Part shown: piece after piece, positions 1 to 10,400 of the stretch
Numbering within the stretch: position 1 is the first letter of the stretch
Layout: every line of letters starts with the position of its first letter
Assembly: GCF_013402915.1 (NCBI RefSeq)
Contig: NC_050719.1
Coordinates: 1,488,001 to 1,552,000 of the forward strand
Source: Zygotorulaspora mrakii
Taxonomy: Eukaryota > Ascomycota > Saccharomycetes > Saccharomycetales > Saccharomycetaceae
Direction: 5' to 3'
DNA length: 64,000 nt
The notes under the pieces: generated by a model
Told to the model about the DNA's origin: nothing
Seen by the model: the letters and a program-made list of their open reading frames with translations, nothing else
The model's database searches: none
Translations under genes and position numbers: made by a program

Positions 1-1
1 A

Positions 2-70
2 GCCGAAGAGGAAGATGATGAAAGCGGTTCGGATTTAGAGGATGAACTTCTAAACGCATTGGACGACTGA
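2..70 (+). CDS. FCP1: C-terminal end of an upstream gene, probably FCP1 (RNA polymerase II CTD phosphatase)
   Basis: Only the last 22 codons are inside the window, read in the frame that starts at base 2 and ends at the TGA at 68-70. The encoded tail is strongly acidic (runs of Glu and Asp around a Ser-Gly-Ser) and closes with Asn-Ala-Leu-Asp-Asp. An acidic C-terminus fits Fcp1, and in S. cerevisiae FCP1 (YMR277W) lies directly upstream of PGM3 on the same strand, as here. The identification rests mainly on that neighbourhood, since the visible residues are too few and too low in complexity to prove it. Confidence 0.45.
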   Translation, partial: AEEEDDESGSDLEDELLNALDD

Positions 71-266
71 GACTAATAATTGGCATCACATCTTTAAATT
101 TTAGCATAATATTGTACATAGCAATATCAACTACCAATGTAGGACCGATTGAGTATTATCATCACTTGCAACGAATAGTTTATAGCTGTAATTTAGAATC
201 TTAACAGTATAAACCACTACAAATTAGGGTGTTGGAGAAATACGTTTGACTAGATGACATAACAAC

Positions 267-2153
267 ATGTCAACTCATGGGGAAATAGATTATGAATCGA
301 TACCACAGTTCTTGCGCCCATCCTGCGAGCGGTGGTTATCACAAGATAGAAATACGGCGACCCGCTCGGAAATTATGAACCTTATATGCAATAGGGATTG
401 GAATGAGCTGCACAACCGGTTCGATGCAAGAATTGCGTTTGGCACAGCAGGGTTGCGTGCTCGTATGGAGGCAGGTTTCAGTCGAATGAATACTTTGGTG
501 GTTATTCAGGCAACTCAGGGTTTGGCTCTGTATGTCAAGCGTCAGTTTCCAGATAATTTAGTGGCTGTAGTGGGTCACGATCATAGGCATCACTCTCATG
601 AATTTGCAGCTGTTACAGCGGCTACGTTTTTGGAAGCAGGATTCAAAGTTTATTATCTCAATGACAAGAATCACTTTACTCATACCCCTATGGTGCCTTT
701 TACCGTTGATCAAGTCGAAGCCTCAGTTGGTGTCATGATTACCGCCAGTCATAATCCAAAGATGGATAATGGCTACAAAGTTTATTATGCTAATGGCTGC
801 CAAATAATCCCTCCCCACGACAAGGGAATTGCAGCCAGCATTGATGAGAATTTGAATTTATGGACCAACGCTTGGAAGTCTGAGGAGGTAATCGACAGTA
901 ATCTGGCTAGGGGAACCTTCATTTATGCTCAAAAGGAAATGACTAGCAAATATGTTTCAAAAATGTGCAAGTCTCTCGTTATTGAGGGCACTAAATCTTT
1001 ACTGGAAACAGCAAAACCGTGGTTCGTATACACAGCCATGCATGGGGTGGGCGGCTCTATTTTCAGTCGCATAATGGGTGAAATATTAGGTTTGAAGTCA
1101 GGGAGAGACTATTTAGAGGTTGAGCAGCAATGCAAGCCTGATCCTGATTTCCCAACGGTCTCATTTCCAAATCCAGAAGAGAAAGGAGCATTGGATCTAT
1201 CAATTGCATTAGCGGATAGAAACGGTATCTCTTTAGTACTAGCTAATGATCCTGATGCAGACAGATTTTCGGCTGCCGTCAAGAAACCAGAAACTGGCAA
1301 GTGGCAACAACTATCAGGAAACCAAATAGGCTTCTTGTTCGCTTATTACGAGTTCCAATGCTACGAACAAAAATCAACGGAATTTAAAAAGTCCCATCCC
1401 TTAGCAATGTTGAGCTCCACAGTTTCCTCTCAAATGATAAAAAGAATGGCGGAAATTGAGGGATTCTATTTTGAGGATACACTAACCGGCTTTAAGTGGA
1501 TTGGAAACCGTGCAATTTCCTTAGTACAAGAAGGTTATTATATTCCTTTTTCGTTTGAGGAGGCAATTGGCTATATGTTTCCCCAAATGGAATTTGACAA
1601 GGATGGAATTAGTGCTGCCGTTGTATTTCTGCAGGCCTATAAACTATGGTCATCAAACTCGCACAAGAATCCATTGGATCTATTAAAGCAGGGTTACGAG
1701 CGGTATGGTTTCTTCAAGGAATACAATGGATACTTTTATGTCAGTAAACCCGAAATTTTGATAGATCTCTTTGCTAAAGTGAGGCAGTACCGCAATATGT
1801 CTGGCAAATGCTACCCTACTGAAATTGGTTCGGAATTCGATGTCATCTCTTTTAGAGATTTGACTTTAGGTTTCCAATCGGATACAAAGGATCACAAGCC
1901 TACGCTACCAGTCGATCCTTCTTCACAAATGATCACTGTCGCAGCAAAACTACGTAACTCAGACGATAGGGAACAGATTAGGTTCACACTCAGAGGGTCG
2001 GGCACAGAGCCGAAGTTAAAAGTATATATAGAATCATGTGCTCAAAGCGAATCAAGAGCACTGTCCCTAGCAAAATTAGCCTCGGAAGTACTTCAGAGGG
2101 AATGGTTGATTCCTGGCGTCGGCGGTTTATCCAAGGAATTTCACAGGACATAA
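267..2153 (+). CDS. PGM3: Phosphoglucomutase/phosphoribomutase Pgm3 (Prm15)
   Basis: Alpha-D-phosphohexomutase family, 628 residues, close to the S. cerevisiae length. It should interconvert ribose-1- and ribose-5-phosphate, with some glucose phosphate activity, in the cytosol, which lets nucleoside ribose be reused. The four family signatures are present in order: the phosphoserine loop TASHNPK (about residues 159-165, catalytic Ser161), the metal site DPDADR (328-333), the sugar loop FEEAIGY (about 430) and the phosphate-binding RGSGTEPK (about 576-583). The first ATG is at 267 and gives a natural N-terminus. It is followed by a decayed gene and then VAN1; the FCP1-PGM3 neighbourhood matches YMR277-278. 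Family identity is certain; the substrate preference comes from the S. cerevisiae orthologue. Confidence 0.93.
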   Translation: MSTHGEIDYESIPQFLRPSCERWLSQDRNTATRSEIMNLICNRDWNELHNRFDARIAFGTAGLRARMEAGFSRMNTLVVIQATQGLALYVKRQFPDNLVAVVGHDHRHHSHEFAAVTAATFLEAGFKVYYLNDKNHFTHTPMVPFTVDQVEASVGVMITASHNPKMDNGYKVYYANGCQIIPPHDKGIAASIDENLNLWTNAWKSEEVIDSNLARGTFIYAQKEMTSKYVSKMCKSLVIEGTKSLLETAKPWFVYTAMHGVGGSIFSRIMGEILGLKSGRDYLEVEQQCKPDPDFPTVSFPNPEEKGALDLSIALADRNGISLVLANDPDADRFSAAVKKPETGKWQQLSGNQIGFLFAYYEFQCYEQKSTEFKKSHPLAMLSSTVSSQMIKRMAEIEGFYFEDTLTGFKWIGNRAISLVQEGYYIPFSFEEAIGYMFPQMEFDKDGISAAVVFLQAYKLWSSNSHKNPLDLLKQGYERYGFFKEYNGYFYVSKPEILIDLFAKVRQYRNMSGKCYPTEIGSEFDVISFRDLTLGFQSDTKDHKPTLPVDPSSQMITVAAKLRNSDDREQIRFTLRGSGTEPKLKVYIESCAQSESRALSLAKLASEVLQREWLIPGVGGLSKEFHRT

Positions 2154-2357
2154 GCTGATAGCGTTTAGTCCATAACATGAATAAATATCAAACAGGGCAT
2201 ATCAAGCAATCTTTCTTTACTCTCGTAGCTTAATACGAACGATTATCTTCATCAATTTCTAATTTCTAAGAAAGTGTTCAAAATTAAAAACTTGCAGGGA
2301 TATCAAGATCTGCCGTTCACTGCCAGTTCTCTTTTGGTTGCCTTTCAGCATCTCGAG

Positions 2358-3449
2358 ATGTGTGTTCCATTGGTTCAGCTCCTAAGTGAAGGTGCAGTAC
2401 AGGCCTTGTTTTGGATGGCGGTCAAGGCATATAATTAAAAAGAGCAGCGGATTGAACATATCATCTCCAATATGGTCAACCGTACCGTTTCTAAAATAAA
2501 GTTTCTGGGATAATAATGGTGAGTGGCTGGAAAAAAAAATAATAAGAAATATGTTCAAGGTTCGAGACACATCTTGCTAGTGGTGCGCAAATCCTGACTA
2601 CCTCAATTTACTAAAGAAGTTTTAATACAATTTCGAAGAATACTCATGTGGCTACTTTGGAGCAATCCAACGAATTACTTTCTGACATTGTTCCATTTTG
2701 CCGTGAATGTACAGGTGCGAAACGGTACTTCTTAGGTGGTGTCGAAACTTATGCTGCCTATGTTGGAACTGAATACCATAGGAACTTTGATGAAGATGTT
2801 TCGAGCGTGGACTTTTTGGGCTATTTCAGACCACTACTAGAGAATTTCAATCACAATTCAAATATCGACATGATTGGGTTTGAAACGGCTCTCACTCAAT
2901 ATGAACTGAATGCCATACTTTCATGGGCGAATCAGTATTATCAAAACCGTTCTTTGTCAACCTTTCCATGAACGATGATATGCCTTTGAGAGACGTTACA
3001 ACAGTGAGTGAGATGGGCAAACTATTTCACGAAAGAAAGTCAGAAATCGAAGCCTTGTTCTTATTGGTATCAATTGTTGCACATAGGAGGCATCATTGTA
3101 GATTTGACTCAGTTACACATGGAAGTTCCTGAGATTCCGCTGATAATCTATCGCAATGGGGGTTGATACATGTGATCATCCTACGCAGAGTTGGGTTGAG
3201 ACCAACCAATCGTATCTGCCTAAATGGCCTGCACTGGTCTCTGGATACATTGCTAATGGTTCCCGTATAGTCGGATGTTGTTGCAGAACAACTCCCGCAG
3301 ATATACTAGAGATTGTTAGCTCTATACCGCAAATTTTGTCTGCTTCCATCGCATCGAATTTAACCTCTCATGGTTATAATTTATATATCTTTAGTTTATG
3401 GGCCTCCTTTTTCCACGTAAAAGTCAAGATGCATAGTCTCAAATATTAG
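2358..3449 (+). pseudogene. Decayed homocysteine S-methyltransferase (SAM4/MHT1 type)
   Basis: The intact enzyme transfers a methyl group from S-adenosylmethionine or S-methylmethionine to homocysteine. Pieces of one such protein can be followed through all three forward frames. From an ATG at 2358 comes an N-terminal piece, then LVLDGGQG near 2405 in another frame, then SSPIWSTVPFL near 2465, ILTTSIY before a stop near 2610, the long piece with FLGGVETYAAYVG and IDMIGFETA (2648-2925), SKPFFVNLSM (after a shift near 2925) and finally SRIVGCCCRTTPADI (about 3265-3310). The last piece holds the zinc-binding site, but the second Gly of the usual GGCC motif is Cys. At least four frame changes and several in-frame stops rule out a working protein. 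Order and spacing agree with a roughly 325-residue ancestor. The 3' limit is the stop of the last open piece and is approximate. Confidence 0.88.
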
Positions 3450-3716
3450 ATTGACTGAAAGCTCTAAAATTCCATTGTGGGCATTGTTGTGATTCGATGT
3501 ATCCTATCTTGTCTCCGGAATGTTTCTTTCAACTGTCATGACTTTTTTAGCATTTCTAAAAAGATTTCGTGCCATCTGGCATTCTCTGCACGGAAAGATT
3601 TTAGTTTCCCTTTCAACCAAAGTGCTAAGCAAATACAACAATAATAGTTAATTAAATTAAAAAAAAAAGCCACTAGAGGGACCTTTGACTCGACAATTAC
3701 TAGTGCGAGCTCCAGG

Positions 3717-5261
3717 ATGGGTTTCTTGGGAGACTTGAAAGGGAAGAAGAAGGGCGATGACAACTACAGGCTACCAGTGTCACGTTCAAAATTGAGTCCC
3801 AAACCCAAAATGAGAATGTTTACGTGGAGTTCTTTGCAGAAGAGACGAATAGCTACCTATGGGTTGCTGGTTGCTATGCTTTTGTTGCTTTTTAGGTCTC
3901 GAGTGACATGGGAATGGAGACCAGCAAAGGGATCGACGGCACTATCGCACAGTAGCTGGCAAAACACACGCCAAAAATCATATGGCACCATCATTTTGGA
4001 AGATGAAGCTTACTATGATTATGATTTTGAACCTATTGATCCTGCGATTGTCAGTAAGTTTACGAGCGGTGAAGCAAGCTATTTGCTCTCAGAGTTTGGC
4101 GGTGCCGAATTGTCCGCTGAAGATAAGAAGAAATACGAAACAGAGGTATCCGCTGTACTTGGGGCGACAGTTGATGAGTACGAGCTCCAGAATTTTGCAG
4201 GTACAGCTAATGGGGCTGAAAATAATGAGCATTTGCTTTTATGTGTGCCATTGAGGGATGCCGAAAAGGTTTTACCGCTCATGTTTAAACATTTGATGAA
4301 TATAACTTATCCGCATGAACTCATAGATCTTGCATTTTTGGTCAGTGATTGTTCTAAAGGTGATCATACATTGGAGGCACTGACGACATATTCTCGCTAT
4401 TTACAAAATGGGACGTTACAACAAGTTTTCTATGATATGGATACTGATTCGGAAGCTCAGATTAGCAAAGGCACAGAAAAATTGTATTTAACATATATGG
4501 ACCAGAACTACATCAATAAGGTAAAGCAAGCTTTCAGTCCCCCCTTTCATGAAAATTATGATAAACCTTTCCGTTCCGTTCAAATTTTTCAAAAAGATTT
4601 TGGCCAAGACATCGGACAAGGTTTCAGTGACAGGCATGCAGTTAAAGTTCAGGGTATTAGGAGAAAACTTATGGCCAGAGCTAGAAACTGGCTAACGGCT
4701 AATGCTTTGAAACCTTATCACTCTTGGGTTTATTGGAGAGACGCTGATGTCGAATTATGTCCGGGATCTATTATCCAAGACTTGATGTCAAAAGGTTATG
4801 ATGTAATGGTACCTAACGTCTGGAGACCGCTGCCGCTATTTTTGGATGCTGAGCAGCCATACGATTTGAATTCATGGATTGAATCAAATCAAGCGTTGGA
4901 TTTAGCCAAGACACTGCATGAAGACGATGTCATAGTCGAAGGCTATGCCGAGTATCCAACTTGGAGATTCCATTTAGCATATGCTAGGGAAGCAAATAGC
5001 AATCCAAATGAAGTAATAGACTTGGATGGCGTTGGAGGAGTATCAATTCTGGCAAAAGCGGAGTTATTCAGGCGTGGTGTGCAGTTTCCTGCTTTCACTT
5101 TCGAGAATCATGCAGAAACAGAAGCCTTTGGTAAAATGGCTAAGAAAATGGGGTATAGAGTAGGTGGATTACCTCATTATACATTATGGCATATATATGA
5201 GCCAAGTGACGATGATCAGGCAATGATAGCGGAAAAAGAGAGAGAGAAAAGAAGAGAATAG
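3717..5261 (+). CDS. VAN1: Van1-type component of mannan polymerase I
   Basis: A 514-residue member of the Anp1/Mnn9/Van1 glycosyltransferase family (GT62). Van1 pairs with Mnn9 in the cis-Golgi as mannan polymerase I, which starts the alpha-1,6 mannose backbone of outer-chain N-glycans. The layout is that of a type II membrane protein: a short basic cytosolic tail, one membrane segment at about residues 46-62, then an acidic stem with an EDEAYYDYDFE stretch typical of Van1. The large luminal domain contains the nucleotide-sugar/metal motif RDADVELCPG and the conserved block around FGQDIGQGFSDRHAVK. It ends in a charged EREKRRE tail, as in S. cerevisiae. It lies between the decayed methyltransferase and the ATR exporter; VAN1-ATR1-NAB6 is the order YML115-117. 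Confidence 0.95.
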   Translation: MGFLGDLKGKKKGDDNYRLPVSRSKLSPKPKMRMFTWSSLQKRRIATYGLLVAMLLLLFRSRVTWEWRPAKGSTALSHSSWQNTRQKSYGTIILEDEAYYDYDFEPIDPAIVSKFTSGEASYLLSEFGGAELSAEDKKKYETEVSAVLGATVDEYELQNFAGTANGAENNEHLLLCVPLRDAEKVLPLMFKHLMNITYPHELIDLAFLVSDCSKGDHTLEALTTYSRYLQNGTLQQVFYDMDTDSEAQISKGTEKLYLTYMDQNYINKVKQAFSPPFHENYDKPFRSVQIFQKDFGQDIGQGFSDRHAVKVQGIRRKLMARARNWLTANALKPYHSWVYWRDADVELCPGSIIQDLMSKGYDVMVPNVWRPLPLFLDAEQPYDLNSWIESNQALDLAKTLHEDDVIVEGYAEYPTWRFHLAYAREANSNPNEVIDLDGVGGVSILAKAELFRRGVQFPAFTFENHAETEAFGKMAKKMGYRVGGLPHYTLWHIYEPSDDDQAMIAEKEREKRRE

Positions 5262-5515
5262 GGCCGTACTATTTGAAATATCCTTTACAAGTGAAAGGAA
5301 ATGGCATGATTTGAATCGTTTCTTGTGTATAATATTACAGTATCTTAAGACTTTAATAAACATTTTGTTATTAATAAATGAATGTTGAACTTTTTTCATT
5401 AGATGCCACACAGCTTCTGTTTTGATTATTTATGTTTCATCTGTGATGTTCTCTGAGAAAAACACTTACACTAATCTATCAAATTAAACACAATATTTAC
5501 AAATCAGTAATTAAT

Positions 5516-7093
5516 TTAGTCAGTTCCCCATGAATCACTTTGCTGTGAAGCTTTCTTAACTCTATTATGCTTCCAAATCCTCTCCATGACGAAAATTCCA
5601 CTAATCAATACTCCTAGAGATGCAGAACCAATAGCGAAATATAAAGCAGCTCTATATCCTTTCAATAATTCAAGCCCTGTTTTATTGATTTGACGTTCAA
5701 CCGTTCCACCAATTCCGAGAAAAAGTGACATTGAATAATTTACTACAGTGTTTACTAAAGAACCAGCCATTCCCTGATATTGCATAGGTAATTCGTCGCT
5801 TAATATGATTGATGCTGCTGGGAAAGAAAGATCCATTCCAAATGATAATATAATCATTGCGCCCAAACAAGAGCGGAAGTATGTTTCGTGTACAGGCGTC
5901 ACACTCAATATAATTGACCCACAATCAAAAGCTATCAGTGAAAATAGTAAAAGAACTGCTGGTCCAACACGTTTGATGGAGAACGCAACAGTCAATGCTG
6001 CAATACACCCCCAAATTGCAAACATGAAGTAAGTACCTCCCGCCCACACTGGAGAATACTGTCTAAGGTTCAACACAATTTGAAAGTAGTAAAATGTCCA
6101 AATTCCGAATGAGCCCCAACCTAGAAACATTGAACCCAGAATCATTATGTTTGCTCGGTTGCAAGATACCTCTTCAGGAAGTAAAGGAACTTTGACCCCA
6201 TTCAATTCGAAGACAAAAAAACCTATTATCAGGAACACAGAAACAATTAAGAGGGCGATTATATAGCCCACATCCCATCCCACAATAGGTGCCTGATTCC
6301 ACACAAAATTGAACAGAATTAATCCCGAAATTCCAATAGCAGCGCCAATCCAATCCATAGAAAATCCGTGAGTATTAGTGGGTATATTATTAGGAATTAC
6401 AGAATAACTGATGAAAAGATTGATCGTTGCTGCTATTGTGTACGCATAGAATGTCCAAGGCCAATTCCTTTCTGATTTTACTACAATTAAGCCGGAAAAA
6501 AACGTTCCCAAGGTAGCGCCTAGAGGTGCACACATCCCAATTAAGCTAATAACCATGTTCTTCCTTTTAGTTTCTGGCTTATATATATTTCCTACTATTC
6601 CCAAAACATTCGGTAGAATAAATGATATACCAAAGCCTTGAAATGCTCTACTGACGATGAAAAATTTGCCGCTGTTTGAATAGTTAGTTAAACCGCATAT
6701 CAGTGACCAAACTATTAAAATGATATAACCGAAAAGTAGTGTTTTTTTTAAACCATAGATATCGCCCAATCTTCCACTCACTAAAATGAAAGACCCAGAA
6801 ACAAGGGGGAAGGAAGCCATAAGCCATGATTCACTGTGTTCTTGTGTATTTAGCTCTTTGGATAAAACATTTATTAGTGGCAAAGTCATTGTGCTTCCTG
6901 CTTGATTCAAAAGTTGTGCTACCATACCAGATATCACAAACGTGTATTCCTTCCACGCACTATCAAAATAGTCCGGATCCTGCCACGAGCTTTCTTTCTG
7001 ACGAGTAAGTGTTTGATTCTTGTAGATCTCTGATTTTTCTTCACGAGGTAATTCATTACTATCAACCCTACGGCATTCGCTCGGTTTGGACAT
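5516..7093 (-). CDS. ATR1: ATR1/ATR2-type drug:H+ antiporter (DHA2 family MFS, about 14 TM)
   Basis: A 525-residue major facilitator with about 14 hydrophobic segments and a charged N-terminal tail of about 45 residues. S. cerevisiae Atr1 exports aminotriazole, 4-NQO and borate at the plasma membrane, and Atr2 (YMR279C) is its ohnolog. The motif GRLGDIYGLKK after TM2 is the MFS motif A, and the stretch GSFILVSGRLGDI is typical of the DHA2 branch. Both ohnolog positions in S. cerevisiae, next to PGM3 (YMR279C) and next to VAN1/NAB6 (YML116W), map to this single gene, so it is the pre-duplication form. It converges with VAN1 and lies downstream of NAB6 on the same strand. The actual substrate cannot be read from sequence. 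Confidence 0.88.
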   Translation of the reverse strand: MSKPSECRRVDSNELPREEKSEIYKNQTLTRQKESSWQDPDYFDSAWKEYTFVISGMVAQLLNQAGSTMTLPLINVLSKELNTQEHSESWLMASFPLVSGSFILVSGRLGDIYGLKKTLLFGYIILIVWSLICGLTNYSNSGKFFIVSRAFQGFGISFILPNVLGIVGNIYKPETKRKNMVISLIGMCAPLGATLGTFFSGLIVVKSERNWPWTFYAYTIAATINLFISYSVIPNNIPTNTHGFSMDWIGAAIGISGLILFNFVWNQAPIVGWDVGYIIALLIVSVFLIIGFFVFELNGVKVPLLPEEVSCNRANIMILGSMFLGWGSFGIWTFYYFQIVLNLRQYSPVWAGGTYFMFAIWGCIAALTVAFSIKRVGPAVLLLFSLIAFDCGSIILSVTPVHETYFRSCLGAMIILSFGMDLSFPAASIILSDELPMQYQGMAGSLVNTVVNYSMSLFLGIGGTVERQINKTGLELLKGYRAALYFAIGSASLGVLISGIFVMERIWKHNRVKKASQQSDSWGTD

Positions 7094-7437
7094 AACTCTC
7101 TTAACTTAACAGCTCTTACTAACAATTGCAGAAGTGAACTTAAGCTCGCTAAATGTATAAAGAATTATGATCACAGGCACGTACATGATTTTTCTTTATC
7201 CATCATCATTTAATATTGCAAAATCGAGAAAAAAGAATGCGGTAACCATGGGGCCGATGACTAAAAAGAAAAAAAGAGATCTCGAAACTCTCGAGAATAA
7301 TGATGCTGACAAAAAGCGAGACGTAGGGTATGTATGTATTACTGCTAGTTATTTTATGAATGTTGACTATACATTAACTGTCCTTTATTGCCTTGTAAAA
7401 GATGATTGCAAGACTTTCAAATTAATTCCAAAAGATT
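7094..7437. other. Intergenic region between NAB6 3' end and ATR1 start
   Basis: This 344 bp stretch should hold the NAB6 terminator and the ATR1 promoter. A lysine-rich forward reading frame (ATG near 7248) runs through it into NAB6 antisense and carries a GTATGT-like sequence near 7328. No branch point follows and no relative is recognisable, so I do not call a gene. I see no other feature. Confidence 0.5.
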
Positions 7438-10400
7438 TTAACTGCTACTGTCGTCAATACAATCCTTGTCTACTTCTCCTGTGGCGCCTAAAACATTTGC
7501 GGCGTACATGAAGGTTGAATGTTGGAGTTGGGCTAGATATTGGGCCATGACATCTGACCCAGGAATCGTTTTAGCATCGCGCTTCTTAGAATTTTTTCGG
7601 GGCCGGCTTTTAATATTATTTCGAATAGTGTGTTTATGGCCGTTTTGATATTGCTTTTGAGATTTATCCTGCTCCGAACTTTGATGTGGCTCAGTCGAGA
7701 TCCTATTTTGATTTTTGACCATTAGTGAATAGTTGCGAGATATTGTAGCAGGTGCGATCGGTGGATTAGAATTAACTGACGGAACGTCAAAAGACGAAGC
7801 TATGTACTTTTGTTTTGATAATTGTACTTTTCCACCTTCAAGTTTCGGTTGAAGTTGTTTTTCATCTGGGTCGTCAAAATTTCCCAATTCAAATTCAGTC
7901 TTTTCATCGATGGGTGTATGAATAATTAGTTCAATATCTGTTGATACTTCTGAGTTTACGGATCCATCATCGCTATCTTCCACTCTGCCAGAAGCCGTTT
8001 CTTGTTCAGTATTCCGCTCTGAGGAAATCCTTAAATTCGGACTAGAAGGTTCTAATCCATTTGAAAGTTCACTTTCATTACTCAATTTCAACAGCTCTTC
8101 TCCTTCCTGATCGGAATTTTCACTGGCATGCTGCTCAACAGCCTTACCATTGGAAGTATCGAAGTTATTTTGGTTGGTGTGTGGTGAATTCTTGATGCTA
8201 CTACTGTCAAGTGTAATTCCAAGGGAGTCGAATTGTAATATTTGGTCACTATTATTTTTATGCTGGTTTCTCAGCGCTTCTTCATTAAGCCTTCTTTCTT
8301 CTTCCATTTTGTTTAATCTGATGTTGAAACTTGGTTTTTTAACTTTCTTGTAAAATCTTGAGTTTTTTCCGGCCACCAGATTTTTGTTGACATTCCCACA
8401 GCGATCCTTACCATAACCGATGATCAAGCCAGTATAGCGGTTATCAAACTTCTTATGAAATTTCTCTCCGACATCATTGTTGACCTCTTCTACAAGTCTT
8501 ATGGCGGCAGAGATGTTCATGAAGTTTACCCAACAACAATGGCCATCACTTAGATGATTGATCTGCTCTATATCACCATACTGACTGAAATCTTCGCGAA
8601 GCTGTTTTTCAGTTGGTATTGTATACTTCTCATGATACTCTTTATATTGCGGATCGTTGATATATTTATCCTTGAAAGAGTATTCAGGTAAGCTAACGTA
8701 GACATTTCTACTTGCACCAACAGTTACAGCCAATGCAATAGATTTCGGCAATGCTCCTGAATGATGTCCCCAGCCAACCTTCAACATATTGCCATGTAAT
8801 ACTATTGGATCGATGAAAGCATTTGTATAGAATTGAACAGCACTGGAAGCCTCGATAAACGTAACGAAACATATATGCTTTTCTTTGATAAACTTAACGT
8901 TTTGAAGCACGCCTCCTCGAACCACATTACAAACATCTTCAGGTTTAGAACGAGGATGAACATTCCCTATGTAAATCGTTCTGTTTCCTACTCCACCACC
9001 CATCAGTGATGCCACTTCGACGGAACTTGCATATTGTCTTTGCAAGCTTTGAGTTATTGGTTTTGTCATAGACTGCCCTAAGTTGGGCGAATCCATATAA
9101 TAAGCTGAGTTAATTGCATCAACTGGCATTTGAGCTTGAATAGGCAATGCTTGAGAGCCTAAAGATTGACGACTATGATTTTGCGGCGAGAAGCTAGCAT
9201 CGTTGCTAATGCTTGATTCTCTAGATAAAAATGCACTTTCGTTTAATTGCATTTCCTGCGGACGTGCCTCCGATAATTGGAAATCTAGAGAAGCCACTTC
9301 ACTTATACTAACATATGGTACATGATCATCATGCTCGGCAAAAAAAGGTTCCGGATAGTTCTCTATTTTAATCTCAATGGTATGTGTGACTAACTGAATG
9401 CCCTGTAATTTATTTGATAGCGATTCGATTTCTTGATTCAAAGAGACAAAAGAACCCGAGGAATCCAGACTACTTAGACTAGCGTTTTTGCTTCCATAGT
9501 TGATACCGATATTATCAATAGATTTCCCATGTATGGAGATTGAAGACGAGTTGCCCTGGGGTCCATCCGTAGGTTTTTGAGGTAGCACCGATACGAAGAA
9601 GCATTTTTCAAATCCGAACTTTGTAGCATTCAACCTTACATAATCCAGTAATTCAACTGCCATGGTAATGTTCAAAAAGGTAAGGATAACATAGTTTTGA
9701 GGAAAGTGCCTAGTTGCTTCTTTTGCAATGACCAAATCGACAGATTCTAATACATATCTCTTATTTTGATTTTTCTTCCTGTTCAAAAAATCAAGTTTTT
9801 TATCAAAAAGTTCTTCTTTTCTACATGGTGATTCAAGAGAAATGGCAATAGATCTTGTAGCACCTCTATTAATAATATCATAATGCAACGAAGCGGCTGC
9901 AGTAACGTTGAGCGCATCACTTAAAGAATCACCATTTTCTCCTTTGTCTTCTTCAATGGAATTCCCACTTTTGACTTTAATTTCACCAAAATTATCTTGA
10001 AGTCTGTATTTCAATGAAACGAAGCTCAAAGTTAAAAATTTCGAGTTTAATTCACTCTTAAATTCTGAAAGTCTCCTCAAAACACTATTATACGAATCCA
10101 AGCAAGTCTTACTTGATAAAAAGCTCAACAATATTGAGTTTTTACTATCATCTTTGCTATCTTTGAAAAGATAAATACTTTCTATTGGTCCGTATTTCGA
10201 ATACTTACTGACAAAGGAATGTAAGTCTACCGAAGTGCTAACGTGCTCAAATAATAAAGACCTCGTCCTGTATTCATCGTTTCCCTTAGGTAATACCGTA
10301 TACGTAATCATGAATGGCTCTTTAAAAAGTTTCGAATTAGCAGATCCTTGAACTAACTGATAGTAACTATTGTGACGACTATTAATCACACTTCTTGAAG

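Noticed and set aside
7167..7511. Forward 114-codon frame between ATR1 and NAB6, Lys-rich with a GTATGT
   Set aside because: It overlaps the NAB6 3' end in antisense, has no branch point downstream and has no recognisable relatives.
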